Source: Rhizobium sp. CF080
GTDB taxonomy: Bacteria; Pseudomonadota; Alphaproteobacteria; Rhizobiales; Rhizobiaceae
DNA length: 64,000 nucleotides
Assembly (NCBI RefSeq): GCF_000282095.2
Contig: NZ_AKKC02000005.1
Span: 297,921 to 361,920 of the forward strand
Reading direction: 5' to 3'
Every line of letters starts with the position of its first letter. Within the stretch, counting starts at the first letter, position 1. The position numbers and the translations under genes are program-made. The notes below the pieces were generated by a model. The model made no database searches. It had not been told where the DNA came from and worked only from the letters and a program-made list of their open reading frames with translations. Shown piece after piece: positions 16,985 through 25,591 of the stretch.

Positions 16985-19900
16985 TTGCCCACCTCGAATA
17001 CGACCTGCAGGAATTGCGGCCGGTTTTCGATCAGGTCGCTCAGGAACGCCGGCGCCTCGCCCATCGGAATGACATGCGTAATCATGTGTTCGCGGATGGA
17101 CGCACCTTCCACGGCCAGGAGATCCACCGTGGCATGGGCCAGCCTGCGCCGATCCCAGAGCGGTGCAAGCCCGCGCGGCACTCGGTTGATCTGCGCACAG
17201 CGGATATTCAGGCCGTTGTGATGGAATTCCTCACCGAGCCGCAGTTGATCCGCGCCGCCTTGGTAGAAGGCGAGGTCGATGACGGTGCCCTGTGGCCGCA
17301 GGGCTTTCAGCGCCGTGTGCAAGCTATTGGGATGCGCCCGTGTCTGGAACACCAGATCTGCCCCGCGTCCCATGATGCCGTCCTGCCAGCGAGCCTTGGC
17401 ATGTTGCCACGCCTGGTCCTCCGTCATGGCGGTGAGGCCCATCCCCTGCGCCTTTTCGCGGCGGAAGTCGGAGGGATCGGTGATGATGACTTCGGAGGCA
17501 CCGAGCGATCGGGCAAAGAGCGCCGTCATCAGTCCGACAGTGCCGGCACCGATGACGATGACGGGACGGCCGCTCACGCCGGCGCCAAGGGCCGGTACGT
17601 GCGCGCCAAACGCCTCGGCATCGGCATGCAGGATGCCGTTTGCGGCGATCGGTCCCATCTGGGCGACGAAGACGCCCAGCAATGGATCCAGTGTCGATGG
17701 CAACGGGATAAGCAGGTCGTGAAATGGGTCTGCTGTATGACCAGTCTTGTGAGCATAGGCAGAAGCAACGACTTCGCCATTTGAGAAACCGGCGGCCAGC
17801 GACTCCGCCACCCGCGCGACTTCCATGTATCCGAGGAACGGAACGGGGTAGTGCAGATCCGGCTCGTTCTCCAGGAACACACCGCGCGCGCCGTCGAAGC
17901 GCGAACGGAAATAGGGATTGGTGTGCTTGAGGAACGTAAGTTCGGTGCCGGCCGACAGGCCGGTATAGAGTGTGTCAAGCCGCACATGACCATTCGCGGG
18001 AGGCCCCTCCTCGTATTCAAAGAAATAGGCCCGGCCTGGCGCTTCGACGCCAAGAGAACGCACCTTGCGATGCCCCGGTGGCAGGCGTTGCGGCGCTTCG
18101 GAGCGGGGCTGAAACCGCAGCGGGCGGGGTTCCTTTCGCACCACCCTTGACGCCTCAAGGTGCACCGGTTCTCCGATCCGGGCGGAAGACACAACTGCGA
18201 GAGCGAGTCGATGCGTGGCAAGTGCCTCGCTATAGGGGCTGCGGATGCGGTTCTCGCCGCCGCGCACGGCGTCGATGAAGTCGCGGTCCTCGCGCCACAC
18301 GGGATCTCCCTCCGCACTGCGAACAGGTCGACCCTGTCCGATATCCACCATGATGTCCCGGTCGGTCAACTCGATGGCCAGCCGATTGGCGAAGATGTGC
18401 AATCCAACGCGGTGGTTCCATCCGAGCAGACACGTGGAGGCAATGTTGGCGATGACGCCCGTCTCGAAAGTAAGGTTCGCTGTGGTGACGGTCGGCACGT
18501 CGAAGCCGGGAAATTCCGGTCTTTCCTTGTGTCCGACGCGTCCGTAGACTTCCGTAACCTCGCCAACCAGGAAACGGACAAGGTCAAGGAGATGGGTTGC
18601 CTGCTCCACCATCTGGCCACCGGACTTGTCCTCTCTCCACCACCACTGTGGCGGCGGGGTCGAATCCAGCCAGTAGCCGGAAAGAAGCTGGGCGGGGTTT
18701 TTGGCCAGCAGGCCTCGTGCTTCATCGACGATGTCGAGATACCGCCAATGGTAGCCCACACCAGTGATAAGGCCTTTGCTTGCTACGGCTGCAGCAATCT
18801 CCTCGGCGGTCGCAAGGTCGAGCGATACCGGTTTCTCGACAAAGAACGGGATCCCGCGTTCGACCAGATCGCGCTCGGGCTCGCCATGGGCAAAGGGCGG
18901 GATGCAGACATAGACGGCATCGGGCTCAAGAGCATCCAGCATCTCGCGGTGATGTTGGAAAGACTTTGTTCCAAAGCGCATCGCCGCATGGTCGGCCCGG
19001 CCGGGATCGGGGTCTGCGAAACCCACGAGTTCGACGTCGTCGAAGCCGGCCAGAATGTCCAGGTGCCGCTGGGCGATGCCCCCGGCACCGATGAAGGCCA
19101 GACGTGTCTTTTGCATGGAATTGTCCCTTTGCATGTGCTTAGCCGGTCCACTGAGATATCGGTCGTAGATGGCGCCGGTTTCCGCAGCCATTCTGTAGGC
19201 AGAAAAGGTCGTTTGGAATCGTTGACGACCCGCCTCGCCAGCGGCTGCCAGGCGGCGGGGTTCGGCGAGCGCCGATATAATGGTGGCGGACAGAGAGGCC
19301 GGGGCACCCGGTTCTGCGAAAAAGGCATGATCGTCGCCCAATGCTTCGACGGTCCCGCCGATCCGGGTTGCGACCACCGGGATGCCGAGCGACATGGCTT
19401 CGAGAACGGCGAGCGGCAGGCCCTCGAAGCGCGATGGTAGTACGAAGAGATCGGCGATGCGCATGATCTCAGCAACATCCGGCCTCTGCCCAAGGAAGTG
19501 CACATGGCCGCCGAGATTCAGGTCGGCGGTCAGGCTTTCGATATTCGCCTGCCTCTCGCCCGAGCCGACGAGTAGAAGAGCCAAGGCAGGATATACGTTC
19601 AGGACAGCTGGCAGAGCCTGCAGGAGGCTGGCGTGATCCTTCTGCCTGGTGAAGCGAGCGACCATCAGCAAGACGAGTTGGCCTGCCAACCCCATCTCCC
19701 GTTTCAAATCGGATGTCGAGTCCGTAAGCTGGAAAGGAAAGATACCGTTCACAACCGCCGTCAAACGTGCCTCCGCGACATGGTCCCGGTAGCTTTGCCG
19801 CGATGCATTGGAAACGACGATATGGTGGGATACCATTTGGGTCTGAAGCCGATAATGTTTCTGTTGCTCAGGGTCTGTCAGTAGATAGGGAAGGTGCTCC

Positions 19901-20229
19901 GTCCTTATGATCGGGATGCCCTCGGCCGTTCCGGCCCGTGCGAGTTCATGTCCCTCCCATCCGATTCCCGCATGCACGTGCAGGAGGTCGATTCTTCCTT
20001 TCGTCAGCCATTCCCGAAAATCGTCATGATCGGCAGCAAGCTTGATGCCAAGCCCATATCGCGCGGCGCGCGGCAGCAGGCCTGCCCGATCCTCGCTCAT
20101 CAGCGACAGCGTCACATCCCATCGTTCGGTCAAACCGCGGCCGAGCGCCAGCATGTGCTCCCCCATTCCCGATGGGTCGAGACTGTCGGTGGCAAGAACA
20201 ATGTGCGGCCTGTCAGTCACGTTGGACAT
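16981..20229 (-). CDS. Triple fusion: GT4 glycosyltransferase, Gfo/Idh/MocA oxidoreductase and MDR-type dehydrogenase
   Basis: Start at ATG 20229 (1082 residues), with GGAG nine bases before it and a 17-base overlap with the glf-fusion stop. Residues 1-360 are a GT4 glycosyltransferase (VARFTRQKDH; EX7E at Glu269/Glu277). Residues ~373-700 are a Gfo/Idh/MocA oxidoreductase (FIGAGGIAQRH Rossmann start, VEKPVS). Residues ~725-1082 are a zinc-less alcohol-dehydrogenase-like MDR unit (VIVIGAGTVGLMTALFARSLGA). Gfo/Idh plus MDR together resemble the bi-domain oxidoreductases of polysaccharide loci. An internal ATG at 19116 has AAGGGA nine bases upstream, so the oxidoreductase half could also be made separately. 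Sugar-nucleotide or glycan redox is the likely chemistry. Confidence 0.8.
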   Translation of the reverse strand: MSNVTDRPHIVLATDSLDPSGMGEHMLALGRGLTERWDVTLSLMSEDRAGLLPRAARYGLGIKLAADHDDFREWLTKGRIDLLHVHAGIGWEGHELARAGTAEGIPIIRTEHLPYLLTDPEQQKHYRLQTQMVSHHIVVSNASRQSYRDHVAEARLTAVVNGIFPFQLTDSTSDLKREMGLAGQLVLLMVARFTRQKDHASLLQALPAVLNVYPALALLLVGSGERQANIESLTADLNLGGHVHFLGQRPDVAEIMRIADLFVLPSRFEGLPLAVLEAMSLGIPVVATRIGGTVEALGDDHAFFAEPGAPASLSATIISALAEPRRLAAAGEAGRQRFQTTFSAYRMAAETGAIYDRYLSGPAKHMQRDNSMQKTRLAFIGAGGIAQRHLDILAGFDDVELVGFADPDPGRADHAAMRFGTKSFQHHREMLDALEPDAVYVCIPPFAHGEPERDLVERGIPFFVEKPVSLDLATAEEIAAAVASKGLITGVGYHWRYLDIVDEARGLLAKNPAQLLSGYWLDSTPPPQWWWREDKSGGQMVEQATHLLDLVRFLVGEVTEVYGRVGHKERPEFPGFDVPTVTTANLTFETGVIANIASTCLLGWNHRVGLHIFANRLAIELTDRDIMVDIGQGRPVRSAEGDPVWREDRDFIDAVRGGENRIRSPYSEALATHRLALAVVSSARIGEPVHLEASRVVRKEPRPLRFQPRSEAPQRLPPGHRKVRSLGVEAPGRAYFFEYEEGPPANGHVRLDTLYTGLSAGTELTFLKHTNPYFRSRFDGARGVFLENEPDLHYPVPFLGYMEVARVAESLAAGFSNGEVVASAYAHKTGHTADPFHDLLIPLPSTLDPLLGVFVAQMGPIAANGILHADAEAFGAHVPALGAGVSGRPVIVIGAGTVGLMTALFARSLGASEVIITDPSDFRREKAQGMGLTAMTEDQAWQHAKARWQDGIMGRGADLVFQTRAHPNSLHTALKALRPQGTVIDLAFYQGGADQLRLGEEFHHNGLNIRCAQINRVPRGLAPLWDRRRLAHATVDLLAVEGASIREHMITHVIPMGEAPAFLSDLIENRPQFLQVVFEVGK

Positions 20230-22570
20230 CGGCCATTGCTCCGCCGACGTCGTGCTGCCTTCGCAAGCGCCTATAGGTCGAGAGGGCCTGCCCAACCACC
20301 TGGTCCATATTGTAATATTTATAAGTGCCAAGCCGTCCGACGAACGTCACGTCGTCCTGTTTACGTGCGAGAGCTTCATATTGTTTGTAAAGAGCCTGGT
20401 TTTCCGCACGCGGGATGGGGTAGTATGGGTCACCGTCGGCACAAGCAAATTCATAGCTGATGCTGGTTCTGGGGTGTACCTGGCCAGTCAGGTGCTTGTA
20501 TTCCGTGATCCGGGTATAGGGCACGTCTTCCGAGGGGTAATTGACGACGCCGACCGGCAGCAGACGTCTCGCGTCATGCGTCTCGTGCCGGAACTCCAGG
20601 CTGCGATACGGCAGCCGCCCAAAACGATAATCGAAATATTCGTCGATAGGGCCAGTGAAAATCGTGTGCCGGCTAAGACCTGCCTGCCGGAGATCGGCGA
20701 AGTCTGTTCCAACCATGACGGTAATGTTCTTATGATCCAGCATGCGCTCAAACATGCGCGTATACCCATCGAGCGGCATGGCCTGGAATGTATCCAGGAA
20801 GTAGCGGTCGTCTAGATTGGTTCGGGTCGGGACGCGTGCCGTCACTGACCGATCGAGATCGGACGGATCGAGACCCCATTGCTTGCGGGTATAACCCTCG
20901 AAGAACGTCCGGTAGAGCTCGGAGCCGATCTGCGAGGTGACGACGTCCCTCGACGTGAGGATGGGATTGCAGGGCTCCGCTCGACCCGCCAGAAAAAGGG
21001 CGGCGGCAGCCTCGCTTGCAAGATCAAGGCCGTAAAGTCCGTTCAGCGTCGTGCGATTGATCGGGACGGGTAGACGCAGCTCGCCGATCTGGGCAAGCAC
21101 CCGGTGCTCGTAAGGCCGCCAATCCGTGAAGCGGGAAAGATAGGCGAAAACATCTTCGCTATTGGTATGAAAGATATGCGGGCCGTACTTATGAACGAGG
21201 ATGCCCGCCTCATTGTAGTGATCGTATGCATTGCCAGCGATATGGGGCCGCCTATCGCAAACGAGGACTTTCTTGTTCCCCTCTTCAGCCAGGCGTTCGG
21301 CAAGGACCGAACCGGCAAATCCGGCACCAACGATCAGGTAATCGTAGGTCTCCGGTTTAACGCGAAGGGGGCTGCGCGGACCAAATCTGTCCGGAGCGGG
21401 AAGGGGGGCGCTTTCTCGAACCACCGCACGATCGACTAGAAGCGACATGGCGCTGAACGTGGCGTCCCAGGATGATCGTCCGAGAACCTCGTCTACGGCG
21501 CGCAACCAGCTGTCGCCGGACCGTGAGACCGCGAGCGCGGCATCGCAAGCCTCAAGGAATCCCTTAGCGCCGTTGGCAAGGAACACGCCGGGCACGTCAT
21601 CATATCCGCGCACGACATCTTTGATGCGCGTGCCGACCACTGGTCGGCCTGATGCCAGATATTCCGGGGTCTTGGTCGGGCTGATGAAACGCGTGGCATC
21701 GTTCAGCGCGAACGGCATGAGTGCGACATCCCAGCCACAAATGTAGGCCGGGAGATCGCCATAGGCCTTCTGGCCGAGATAATGGATATTAGGCGCGAGC
21801 GGCAGATCGTCAGGCGAAATCTTCAACACCGGGCCGACGAGCACGAATGAAAGGTCTGGGCGCGCCGCGGCCACGGAGCGGACCAGACCGAGATCGAGCC
21901 TCTCGTCGATCACGCCGTAGTAGCCGAGACGTGGGTGAGGAATGGCCTCCTGATCGGAGGGTTCCGACAAGCGGCCGCGGGCCGCTCGGAAGTGATGGGT
22001 ATCGACGCTCGAAGGAAATGCATGGATATTGTCATGCTGGTCTTTTTTGGCCTCATAGAGGCTGATACCGCCTGTGAATACCACATCCGCCCGTGCAATC
22101 AGCGCCTGCTCGGCCGCCTTCAGATGCGGAGGAGCGAGTTTGAAATTCGCCAGTTCGTCCATGCAATCGTAGATGATGGCGGATGCATCGACATGCTTGG
22201 CGAAGCTGAACATTTGCGGCGTGTAAAACCAGAGGATCGGCCGCTTGCCTCCATGCAGGTCGAGCAGGTCGTCAAGCAGGCGGGCAAGGGCAACCTCGCG
22301 CTCCGCCAAGCTCCACCAGTGCGGGACGCGAGGACGGATCGCCTTGACACTGGTGCCCTCAAACCTATGGATTTCCAGATAGGCAAGGTGATGGTCGGTC
22401 GGGATAAACTCCTCGAAGAAGAAGACACGCCGTTGCTGCGAAAAACGCTGCATTAGGTGCTGCGGTCTTTGCAGTACGAAATCCCATCTCAGATGGGAGA
22501 AACAGATCATGGGAGATTTTGCGGGTACGATGACATCTGGCGATTGCAGAAACGAACTCAGCAGATTCAT
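20213..22570 (-). CDS. glf: Fusion of glycosyltransferase and UDP-galactopyranose mutase
   Basis: Start at ATG 22570 with GAGGTG as ribosome-binding site (785 residues). Residues 1-~395 form a GT4-like glycosyltransferase (FVLQRPQHLMQRF, VLVGPV, ISPTKTPEYLASGRPVV). Residues ~408-785 are UDP-galactopyranose mutase: FAD-binding YLIVGAGFAGSVLAERL, GNAYD, GPHIFHT, YTRKQWG, and YPIP near the end. Glf converts UDP-galactopyranose to UDP-galactofuranose with reduced FAD. The fusion would couple donor formation to transfer, pointing to a galactofuranose-containing surface glycan. It lies between a separate GT gene (77-base gap) and the triple fusion (17-base overlap). Confidence 0.9.
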   Translation of the reverse strand: MNLLSSFLQSPDVIVPAKSPMICFSHLRWDFVLQRPQHLMQRFSQQRRVFFFEEFIPTDHHLAYLEIHRFEGTSVKAIRPRVPHWWSLAEREVALARLLDDLLDLHGGKRPILWFYTPQMFSFAKHVDASAIIYDCMDELANFKLAPPHLKAAEQALIARADVVFTGGISLYEAKKDQHDNIHAFPSSVDTHHFRAARGRLSEPSDQEAIPHPRLGYYGVIDERLDLGLVRSVAAARPDLSFVLVGPVLKISPDDLPLAPNIHYLGQKAYGDLPAYICGWDVALMPFALNDATRFISPTKTPEYLASGRPVVGTRIKDVVRGYDDVPGVFLANGAKGFLEACDAALAVSRSGDSWLRAVDEVLGRSSWDATFSAMSLLVDRAVVRESAPLPAPDRFGPRSPLRVKPETYDYLIVGAGFAGSVLAERLAEEGNKKVLVCDRRPHIAGNAYDHYNEAGILVHKYGPHIFHTNSEDVFAYLSRFTDWRPYEHRVLAQIGELRLPVPINRTTLNGLYGLDLASEAAAALFLAGRAEPCNPILTSRDVVTSQIGSELYRTFFEGYTRKQWGLDPSDLDRSVTARVPTRTNLDDRYFLDTFQAMPLDGYTRMFERMLDHKNITVMVGTDFADLRQAGLSRHTIFTGPIDEYFDYRFGRLPYRSLEFRHETHDARRLLPVGVVNYPSEDVPYTRITEYKHLTGQVHPRTSISYEFACADGDPYYPIPRAENQALYKQYEALARKQDDVTFVGRLGTYKYYNMDQVVGQALSTYRRLRRQHDVGGAMADVQRD

Positions 22571-22647
22571 CAAACACCTCGCAATGAACTGACCCCGAAC
22601 CGGCCAGCTGACCCAAGGTTCCCTGTGCACTTCGAAATTTTAGACGG

Positions 22648-23802
22648 CTAAGATTTATCCATGAGACGTTTGAGTTTCAGTACGCTATGAGGCCAGGTCC
22701 AGTTCGCCAGGACGACCTCCCTTGGATGGAAGGTGTCGAGCCGGCCCAGCATGTCCTCAATGCCCTGGTGAAAGTCCTCGGCCGAAGCCGTGCGGCCCGT
22801 CTGCGGTGTAATGTACTGCAACCCGCACCTCAAATGGCGGTTGGCAAGCACCGGAATGCCGGCGAGCATATATTCCGTCAGGATGGCAGGCGCGCCGTCG
22901 TCGATCCCACAGACGACCCCCATCCGGGCCTGGTTCATGAGCCGATTGACCTCGGCAAACGGCACGCCCGGCGGCCTCACGAAGTCGACATTCAAGCCGA
23001 GCCTATTGGCCTGATGATACAACAGGTCGATCATTTCCCCGTACCCGCAGACGCAGAGCGTGCGAACCGAGCGCGGTAGCTTGTCGAGGGCTTTGAATAA
23101 AATATCGTGCCGTTTGTAAGGTTGAGCGGCTGCTACATAGATTACGTCGTAGATCTTCGGTAATCCCAGCGGTCTGAACGTCTGTTCGGATGCAAATTCC
23201 GGTCCGATCGGCATGATCGCGATGGGTATATCGGCATGCCGCGAGCGCACCTCTTCTGACTGCCACTCGGCGCCGGTCAGGACAAGATCGAAATGGCGGC
23301 TGACCGCGAAGGGGATCCGAAGCGCCGGGGCATCGATCGAATTGTAGATCTTGAAGCTTTCACGACACGCCGACAAGACATCTTCGCCGACACCAAGGCC
23401 CCACACGCACAGGATCGACGGTGGACCGAAGGCTTCGATATGACCGAGCATGTCGTTGGAATTGAAGGGAGCATCGGGTCCATTCATCCGGAAGGCACGG
23501 CGTGTCAGGAACGGGCTGCCGGTCGTCCAGTCCGGCGGTGGCGTGTCGCCGCGCCAATGGGTCCAAACTTCCGCACAATTTACGAGACCACTTCTTAGAG
23601 CGGCGAGGGGAAGCCGTTCTATGTAGCCACCATCGACCCTGATGGCTTGCCGTGGCGGCAACGGGCTGGGAGAATTTCCGCGCGAGCCGGAAATCCATTG
23701 ATCGGCAAACCATCCAGCAGGGGGGACTTCACTGCTGCTCCAATCGCCATCCTGGAAGTCGCTGATGACGACGATGCGGCGAAGCCCGGAAGCTCTTGGC
23801 AT
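22648..23802 (-). CDS. Glycosyltransferase, first gene of the glycan locus
   Basis: The catalytic part begins at Met 23802 (RIVVISDFQDGDW), giving about 384 residues. It has the two-lobe GT4-like pattern, with DVIYVAAAQPYKRHDILFKAL at the second-lobe start and DGAPAILTEYMLAGIPVLAN as a donor-site helix. The frame stays open upstream to GTG 24012; that 70-residue extension is not glycosyltransferase sequence but a remnant of a small hydrophilic protein whose intact relative is at 61382-61597. The native start is therefore uncertain: a GTG start would give a chimera. Acceptor and donor are unknown. Confidence 0.7.
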   Translation of the reverse strand: MPRASGLRRIVVISDFQDGDWSSSEVPPAGWFADQWISGSRGNSPSPLPPRQAIRVDGGYIERLPLAALRSGLVNCAEVWTHWRGDTPPPDWTTGSPFLTRRAFRMNGPDAPFNSNDMLGHIEAFGPPSILCVWGLGVGEDVLSACRESFKIYNSIDAPALRIPFAVSRHFDLVLTGAEWQSEEVRSRHADIPIAIMPIGPEFASEQTFRPLGLPKIYDVIYVAAAQPYKRHDILFKALDKLPRSVRTLCVCGYGEMIDLLYHQANRLGLNVDFVRPPGVPFAEVNRLMNQARMGVVCGIDDGAPAILTEYMLAGIPVLANRHLRCGLQYITPQTGRTASAEDFHQGIEDMLGRLDTFHPREVVLANWTWPHSVLKLKRLMDKS

Positions 23803-23849
23803 TGCCGGTACTTCGACCTCACCCGAGTGATCGTCTGCGGTCGGGGAAT

Positions 23850-24038
23850 TGCCCTTGTTCCTCCCATGCGGGTCATAGTTCAGGTCGAAATCCTCCTGCG
23901 GCCTGGTGCCTTTCTGCTTGCGGTGAACGGCTGCGTCCGAACCGGTGGTGAGAGCCGTTGGCGCTATAATTGCCGCTTGACTTGCGGTCGCCTTGGAGGG
24001 CGCAAATTGCACCTTGGCGTCATCTCGGGATTGAACAT
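23850..24038 (-). pseudogene. Decayed copy of the small hydrophilic protein encoded at 61382
   Basis: Starting from ATG 24038 (MFNP) and shifting frame in a shortened C-run, the translation reads DDAKVQFAPSKA, then LTTGSDAAVH and EDFDLNYDP. This aligns along its length with DDAKGQYAPSQA, VITGSEDATVH and KDFDLNYDP of the intact protein at 61382-61597. The remnant is now in frame with the downstream glycosyltransferase. Confidence 0.7.
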
Positions 24039-24039
24039 T

Positions 24040-24235
24040 TCACTCTCCTCCGATCTTGCCTGAATCGAGAATCTATACGCCGGCCCTGGTTGTTCTCGCC
24101 AGCCGCATTCCGATCGATATTAGGATCGTCGTTTGCCACCAAGTAGCCGCTGGGACAAAGTCTCTGCCGGACCCTCCGAACGCGGTGATTGGTCGGTTGT
24201 GCCGGGAGCGCCGGGTTTGGTGACAAGATCTCCAT
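24040..24235 (-). pseudogene. Decayed copy of the small protein encoded at 61177
   Basis: ATG at 24235 follows AGGAGAAGGG. Three frames must be joined to recover GAPGTTDQSPR, then GYLVANDDPNIDRNAAGENNQ, then LDSGKIGGE and a stop at 24042-24040. These match GAPGTTDQSPR, GYLPAKDNPDVDRDAAGENNQ and LSDAGKTKGD of the intact 66-residue protein at 61177-61377. The order and spacing of the gene pair are the same at both sites, so this is a degenerate duplicate. Confidence 0.75.
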
Positions 24236-24260
24236 GCCCTTCTCCTGTTTGCGAGACGCT

Positions 24261-24285
24261 AACAAGAAGATCGGAAAACGGTTCC
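24261..24285 (-). promoter_or_regulatory. EcfG-type promoter of the decayed small-protein copy
   Basis: Minus strand GGAAC at 24285-24281, 16-base spacer, TGTT at 24264-24261, 26 bases before ATG 24235. The geometry equals that of the intact copy's promoter at 61126-61150. It may now drive the glycosyltransferase operon. Confidence 0.65.
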
Positions 24286-24319
24286 AGTCGCTCTGAGGCA
24301 AGATGTTGAAAAAGCGGCG

Positions 24320-24344
24320 GGAACGGTTCCCTGCAAGAATGGTT
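24320..24344 (+). promoter_or_regulatory. EcfG-type promoter for the DUF72 gene
   Basis: GGAAC at 24320-24324, 16-base spacer, GGTT at 24341-24344, 29 bases before the start codon. It is back-to-back with the promoter at 24261-24285, forming a divergent stress-promoter pair. Confidence 0.6.
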
Positions 24345-24372
24345 AAGCTTTACAGTCCGCATCCTGGGGCCG

Positions 24373-25104
24373 ATGGAGAGGATCTTGGCCGTCATTGCCA
24401 CCGCCGCATGGTCGATACCAAAACCAGTCGCCGATCGATTTCCGGCCGACGGGAGTGGGCTCGAGCGGTATGCGGCCGTTTTCAAAGGCGTTGAGATCAA
24501 CTCAACCTTCTATCGCCATCATCGTGCAACGACGTTCAGGCGTTGGGCGGACGCGGTGCCTGACAGTTTTCGTTTCGCGGTGAAACTGCCTCGCGCAATT
24601 TCCCATGAGCGGATGCTGAAAGATATCGACGACGTATTCCGTTGTTTTCTTCAGGAGATTTCGCCGCTCGATGGCAAGCTAGGCCCGCTCCTTTGCCAGC
24701 TGCCGCCCAAGCTGGCGTTCGATCAGGGAGATGCTGAACCCGCCTTTGCGGCGATGCGTTCCATATATGCCGGACCAATCGGCATCGAGGTGCGCCATAG
24801 AAGTTGGGCATCCGACCCGGCAATTGGGTTGCTGGATCGGTACCATATAGATCGGGTATTCGCCGATCCTGTCCTTGTCTGGCAGATTGGAGATTTTCCA
24901 GAACCGCCGCGCTACGTTCGCCTGCACGGAAAGCCGAAGCTCTATTATTCACCTTACAGCATCGCTGAGATCCACACGATTCTCGAAATTCTTGGGCCGG
25001 ATAGTTGGTGCGTGTTCGACAACACGGCGTCGGGCTCTGCTGCGGTTGATGCACTGACAATGCTCGACAAATATTCGCGGCAGGTTTCAGCCGAAGCGCT
25101 ATAG
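24373..25104 (+). CDS. DUF72 family protein (YecE-like)
   Basis: A 243-residue TIM-barrel-type protein of the DUF72/YecE family. Family landmarks are TAAWSIP near the start, EINSTFYRHHRATTFRRWADAVPDSFRFAVKLPRAISHE in pieces along residues 40-80, GPLLCQLPPKL (about 103-113), IGIEVRHRSW (134-143), YVRLHGK (about 181-187) and VFDNTASGSA at the C-terminus. Biochemical function is not established for the family. The EcfG-like promoter 29 bases upstream suggests stress expression. The family is usually about 240-300 residues, so the gene looks full length. Confidence 0.8.
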   Translation: MERILAVIATAAWSIPKPVADRFPADGSGLERYAAVFKGVEINSTFYRHHRATTFRRWADAVPDSFRFAVKLPRAISHERMLKDIDDVFRCFLQEISPLDGKLGPLLCQLPPKLAFDQGDAEPAFAAMRSIYAGPIGIEVRHRSWASDPAIGLLDRYHIDRVFADPVLVWQIGDFPEPPRYVRLHGKPKLYYSPYSIAEIHTILEILGPDSWCVFDNTASGSAAVDALTMLDKYSRQVSAEAL

Positions 25105-25591
25105 CATTCAGCCGCGATGTTATTGCGGCCGACGATGACAATCATGTTCCGAACGGTCTGTGGCGGTACGGGAGTTCTTTCGCTTCCTGGCAGGTACTCA
25201 CATCGGAGAACAGCAGGCTCGAAGGTGAAAATGCGTCGCGGATGGTTGTTCTGTCATGCTCGGTTGAGAGTTAAAGTATGCTCGATCCGAAACGTTGGCG
25301 TCAACCGGTGGTCAATTAAGATGAGAGCGGCTACGTCGCAAAGTTAGCAGCACGTAACAAGCCCCGGCATCATGACTCCCCTTGGCCCGTCAACTCTTGG
25401 AATGAGTTTCTCAAGGATCGTGAAATTTTCCTCGACGTCATGAGAAGTAGCCGCCCGCAGCGGAAGCGCGAGCCGCATTTCTGCGAGCGGCAGAAGAGGC
25501 CGACCTTGATATCAGTGTAATTGATTGATGCGGTCATAATCCGTCTCACGGTCACCGGTCAGGATCGGGCGCCCACCCACGGGCAGGGCGC
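25105..25591. other. Intergenic stretch with possible 3' remnant of the YsnF-like gene
   Basis: No intact gene. Beyond the stop of the 25592 gene, another minus-strand frame continues ELEVSALPVGGRP, resembling the repeat that normally follows in DUF2382 proteins, so part of this stretch may be former coding sequence. Nothing else was recognised. Confidence 0.4.

Noticed and set aside
18160..19440. Long open frame of about 426 codons on the plus strand
   Set aside because: Antisense shadow of the Gfo/Idh-MDR part of the triple fusion, without recognisable domains.
24120..24500. Minus-strand open frame of about 126 codons covering the start of the DUF72 gene
   Set aside because: Its only meaningful part is the frameshifted small-protein remnant; the rest is antisense to the DUF72 gene and its promoter.
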